The notes under the pieces: model-generated
Seen by the model: only the letters and a program-made list of their open reading frames with translations
Database searches by the model: none
What the model was told of the DNA's origin: nothing
IMG/VR virus record: IMGVR_UViG_3300032217_001251
Coordinates: 1-31,316 of that record
Length of the DNA stretch: 31,316 nucleotides
Reading direction: 5' to 3' (one strand)
From: a virus
Program-made: the position numbers and the translations under genes
Shown: one piece after another, positions 28,901 through 31,316 of the stretch
How positions within the stretch are numbered: the stretch's first letter is position 1
Layout: each line of letters begins with the position of its first letter

Positions 28901-31316
28901 AGCAAAACCTCGCGCCTCGACATAGGCACCCATCAGGTCTTCGTAGCCAGACGATTTCTTGTTAATTCCGCTAGTGAATTCTTGAATCTTTTTAGCGTCG
29001 CCCTGCACCGAATTTGCGTAATCCATGCGCATACGTTCAATTGCAGCAGGAGAAGCATCTACCCCTAAAACACCTTGCGCTTCAGCAATAGAGCGTTGAG
29101 TGTTGTACGGGTCAGAAGCTTTAAACGCCGCGTTATATCCAGGCGAAGTTGCAACAGCAACATCTCCGCCAACTCCACCAACAAAATTAGATGTAGCAGT
29201 TGCTGCGTCTTGCATTTTCTTAGTCATGTCAGCAGTAGATACAGAAAGAGAAACTAGACCTTTACTTGCCAAGCCGGCAGCGGAAGCAAAATCGTTGTAT
29301 TGAGCATTTGCATCTTTAAAACCAGATTCAAACTTGGCCATCTTTTGTTCGTTTTCGCTGCGCTTAGAAAGAGTAAATTCGATAGCAGCCATAGCACCAG
29401 CAATAGCAATCAGTGGACCAGCAGTAGCCATCAAGCCGCCGCCGACGCCCTTGACAGCACCTAAACCTGCAGCAGCTTCCCTTTTGGCATACATCGCCAT
29501 CGTCTGACCAAGACCAATGACTGAACTACGCAAATTAACCATTGGTTTTTCTAAAGTTGCAGTCTCTTTAGCAAGTTTTCCAATCGCATTGGCAGACTCA
29601 CGACTAGCAGTAGTTATCCCTGCAATATTTCCGCCAGCCGCTTGCGCTTCAGCAACATTGCTACCAGCAGTTCCAGGAGCAAATACTCCATACGCACCTT
29701 GCCGAGCAGCCCTAATAGCCGTCCGAGTTTCTTGGTACTCCTTGCCAGCCGCACTACGCCTCATCAATTCTTCTTGCGTGTACGGCGTACCATCCGCTTT
29801 AACTTGTGTACGCCAATCAGCAGTCCTGAAATCATTTGACTGCCAATTAAAACCAGCAGCAGTTAGATTAGTGGCCGCTTTTAACGTTGCTCCGAAGCCA
29901 GCACGCATTTGACCGGCTGACGGAACAAAACCAGGAACCGTAGAGCCGTACTTACCACCTGCGGTAATCATCGGTCCCATAGGCATACCACTGGCTTCGT
30001 TAGCCACAGCTTGTTTCAAAACCACGTTCTTGCCGGATGTATCTGCAGCCAATTCGGCAGGAGTCATTCCTGTCCGTGCCATAGCTACTTCTTCAGCGGT
30101 CATACCGCCGCGAGCCATATCGCGACCAATACCAAAGCCTTGAGTCTTAGCGCGACCAAAATTGAAAGCACGCCTACCCATAGCAAGCATTGCCATATTG
30201 CTAACAAGAGCCATGCCCATCCCGCCAGCGCCTTCAGCAACACCAGCAACAGGGCCAGTAACAGTACCAACAGCCTGTCCAATTGGCCCTTGCATCACAC
30301 TTGCTACAGCGGCAGCAGCCTGATTAGCAGCACCAACAACCGAACCAAGAAAAGACAAAAACGGGCGACCTGCAGACGCAACAGCTTGCGACATACTTTC
30401 CTGCAACATTTGCATTTGAGTATTCACATTATTTATTGCTGCAGCGGCAGCTTTTTCCGTAGAACCATCACCGTACGCTTTTGTGGAATCACCAATAATT
30501 GACCGCAAATCACCTTGACTAGAAAGAGCAGTCAAAGCTTTTTGTGTCCTAACAGCATCTAGACCTAACGCTTCAAGTGCTCGTTGAGCGTCAGGACCAC
30601 CTTTACCAATTGCCTCGGTAAAACGAACCAAAACTTCAGTTGGATCGCTTTTAAACAAATCCGACAATGCTTGTTGATTCATACCAAGCAAACCGGCGTA
30701 TTCACGCAATTGAGGAGTCCCATTGCGAATAGACGACGACATGTCCAGCAACACTTTGTTGAACGCGTTATAACTGGCTGCGCCATCCTCGCCAAGACGA
30801 GAAGCAGCAGTACCTAAGCCAATAACAGCCGTCTCAGTAATACCAACAGAAGAAGCAACCGGAGCAAGAGCTTTAGCAAACGACAAAGAACTAGCCGCAG
30901 ATGCACCGTATTTGGCACTCAAAGTTGTCAGCGAATCGCCAAATTTACCTAACTGCTGTTCAGAATTGCCAAACGACCGGTTCATCTCCAGCAACTGCTT
31001 GCCTATAGCAGCACCATCAAACCCATTCGCAGCACCAAGATCAGAAAAAGCCTTACCAAGTTTTCCAATTGAAGTCGTCGCAGTAACACCAGACTGCTGC
31101 AAAGCAGTAACCATTTTGACGGCTTCACCAATACCACCAGGAACCTCACGCGCAAGATTCAACGTAGCCTTTTGAACACCATCAAACGATTTACCAGCAG
31201 CAACAGCCGTCGCAGCCAAACCAGACATCGCCTGCTCATATGCAGCAGCCTCAGCAACAGACGTCTTATAAACACCAGTAATTTTTGACGTCTTATCGAT
31301 CAAACCAATCATGGCC
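25973..31316 (-). CDS. Tail tape measure protein (5' end outside the window)
   Basis: The frame is open to the right edge, so the N terminus is probably missing; at least 1779 residues are present, counted here from the ATG at 31312. It sets tail length and occupies the tube. Residues about 1-300 are the conserved tape measure core (TIGR01760-like: AREVPGGIGEAVKMVTALQQ). A hydrophobic segment lies near 625-650. Two arrays of 11-residue coiled-coil repeats occupy 1146-1244 and 1348-1446. The motif GPGTELSDSIPMMLSRGEYV follows near 1600. A tract of seven histidines spaced by three lies at 1685-1703. Confidence 0.9.
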   Translation of the reverse strand, partial: AMIGLIDKTSKITGVYKTSVAEAAAYEQAMSGLAATAVAAGKSFDGVQKATLNLAREVPGGIGEAVKMVTALQQSGVTATTSIGKLGKAFSDLGAANGFDGAAIGKQLLEMNRSFGNSEQQLGKFGDSLTTLSAKYGASAASSLSFAKALAPVASSVGITETAVIGLGTAASRLGEDGAASYNAFNKVLLDMSSSIRNGTPQLREYAGLLGMNQQALSDLFKSDPTEVLVRFTEAIGKGGPDAQRALEALGLDAVRTQKALTALSSQGDLRSIIGDSTKAYGDGSTEKAAAAAINNVNTQMQMLQESMSQAVASAGRPFLSFLGSVVGAANQAAAAVASVMQGPIGQAVGTVTGPVAGVAEGAGGMGMALVSNMAMLAMGRRAFNFGRAKTQGFGIGRDMARGGMTAEEVAMARTGMTPAELAADTSGKNVVLKQAVANEASGMPMGPMITAGGKYGSTVPGFVPSAGQMRAGFGATLKAATNLTAAGFNWQSNDFRTADWRTQVKADGTPYTQEELMRRSAAGKEYQETRTAIRAARQGAYGVFAPGTAGSNVAEAQAAGGNIAGITTASRESANAIGKLAKETATLEKPMVNLRSSVIGLGQTMAMYAKREAAAGLGAVKGVGGGLMATAGPLIAIAGAMAAIEFTLSKRSENEQKMAKFESGFKDANAQYNDFASAAGLASKGLVSLSVSTADMTKKMQDAATATSNFVGGVGGDVAVATSPGYNAAFKASDPYNTQRSIAEAQGVLGVDASPAAIERMRMDYANSVQGDAKKIQEFTSGINKKSSGYEDLMGAYVEARGFAPWSEPDSIMGNGMTDAQAGIGQSMASRATQNVKSVGSIYGESSDAAIASKFVEASKILSATNTEKQKDSWWNGLPTEQANFAARTSIGDVLGLGDDQKGILKQGLEDNKTLDEIIPTIGGGVADQYKALKSQGFDFNNPDFAKLAQTPEAQSKAEELDKTFAKLVPGAKDLSTALYAAAKAAAAAGKDMGKLSDAEVKRQGGLVGLAAYRLQQNPNAANSANLSGLLLQDAIKGTGSARGAVTQGYQMLEGLTESKNPLARQAVKAMIQQAQVADIVPSAARSTGQNQRLAIEQGQRARELLKTTTDPEARQGLMQQIQGEQEAYAQRIQMMKQFVMQKLQLDRQLARAERDSAITQARALRDLATQETEARKDYKTQRDNADYDHKLQMDRADKDHTLQVENAKRDERRREQDATDDFHLQQQRSQRDFNKQMARMVEDSAKSLYDPYKRIQAQQVWDAGSLLNNLKQQNEAILKQTAQLAQLQAMGVSQAVISQLDLSNPNNAQQLNRLVNDLANDPSLVGRYNATAAQRSTATSGLVENNANDTYRRSVEDYNTAQHDATLDFEKSIKRTQRDFAISLADNEKEYRKSVSRSETDYKTALARQDAELEKSIKRARAHLKTSFGDMTADLKKARQDAYIELSHFGEEIGTGPDGVVGLFNKAVTGLGSEIAKMPKNIRPSMSTALKDLTTHMAADLKTYGAAAFAPFGIDFVALINGAVSAPHGATSVPAERGAPEGTTTPTPAGQEGRPGWANAAGTGGRPPGRSSTGGYVMGPGTELSDSIPMMLSRGEYVLKASAVKNMPPGLLEALNNGMPLHMNGLEKITNADRGTIYHGSGSSQAEADRRRMADMQTAADRKAQEDAANAKAKAAEAAKTSPHTAHLAHMAHMAHMQHEVHMSRVNSHTDQIRAARTMPYSSSTTHHNMHHYDSRTQVMGPITVKADDPAKMLEALKKKVAMSRLVSPSRAAIPTSV
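26204..26260 (-). repeat. Period-3 histidine tract in the tape measure C terminus
   Basis: Encodes HTAHLAHMAHMAHMQHEVHM, in which His occurs at residues 1685, 1688, 1691, 1694, 1697, 1700 and 1703. The DNA shows a matching 9-nt rhythm of GCCATATG/GCCATGTG-like units. A related tract ends the M15 endolysin at about 21340-21438. Confidence 0.65.
26975..27271 (-). repeat. Hendecad array 2 in the tape measure
   Basis: Nine successive 11-residue units (residues 1348-1446), for example FEKSIKRTQRD, YRKSVSRSETD, YKTALARQDAE and LEKSIKRARAH. Each unit starts mostly with an aromatic or Leu and ends mostly in Asp/Glu. Eleven-residue periodicity indicates an undistorted or slightly right-handed coiled coil. 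Confidence 0.65.
27581..27877 (-). repeat. Hendecad array 1 in the tape measure
   Basis: Nine successive 11-residue units (residues 1146-1244), for example LDRQLARAERD, YKTQRDNADYD, HKLQMDRADKD and FNKQMARMVED. All nine end in Asp. The 33-bp unit is conserved in protein pattern but not in DNA sequence. Confidence 0.65.

Noticed and set aside
29517-30502. Rightward frames opposite the tape measure gene
   Set aside because: They are antisense shadows of the Ala-rich tape measure sequence, with no start signals and no domain.
10966-31316. Insertion sequence or transposase in the late region
   Set aside because: No transposase-like frame, terminal inverted repeats or target duplications were seen; the inserted-looking genes (beta-propeller, kinase remnant) lack such borders.

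Overview
The window is part of the genome of a temperate, long-tailed (siphovirus-type) phage of an actinobacterium. The actinobacterial assignment rests on a WhiB-family iron-sulfur protein (19755-20090), a probable leaderless extended -10 promoter for the excisionase-like gene, and tail and early genes of types usual in actinophages. Base composition is moderate for that phylum (mid-40s % G+C by eye), which would suit a low-GC actinobacterium; the host genus cannot be read from the sequence. The left side looks like an intact attP, not a host-prophage junction: the 3' half of a tRNA-Ile(GAU) gene (259-307) is not preceded by its 5' half, and paired integrase-arm-like repeats lie on both sides of it. 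This is therefore probably a free or circularly assembled phage genome.

Layout. (1) 1-126: 3' end of an unidentified rightward gene. (2) 127-406: attP with arm repeats, tRNA-derived core and a long hairpin. (3) 407-2350: a small zinc-binding-type gene, then a leftward repressor-integrase operon and the control region. (4) 2351-10736: rightward early/accessory region with an excisionase-like HTH gene, a DUF932-type protein, a DUF6378-type protein and many small unrecognised genes, several Cys-rich. Terminator-like stem-loops stand 24-53 nt before the start codons of seven genes. (5) 10737-10965: no gene; potentially structured sequence and a strong terminator between convergent operons. (6) 10966-31316: leftward late region. 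In transcription order: tape measure (enters from the right edge), three tail-tip/minor tail genes, holin, M15 peptidase, lysozyme/PG-binding endolysin, a tiny membrane protein, RusA resolvase, WhiB, a terminase-small-subunit-like HTH protein, an S74-chaperone tail fibre, several small tail genes, a truncated P-loop kinase, a DUF4915-type beta-propeller, a repetitive tail fibre, and a membrane/coiled-coil protein.

How it fits together. Integrase, the excisionase-like HTH protein and attP move the phage in and out of tRNA-Ile. The XRE repressor, co-transcribed with integrase, probably holds lysogeny through operators in 2184-2350. The late genes build the tail and lyse the cell. Head genes, large terminase and replication genes are not in this window. 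The most unusual material is the serial stem-loop architecture of the early region, two intergenic elements with compensated stems, a 39-bp segment shared between an early zinc-finger gene and the tail fibre, period-3 histidine tracts in both endolysin and tape measure, and a beta-propeller/kinase-remnant insert in the tail module.
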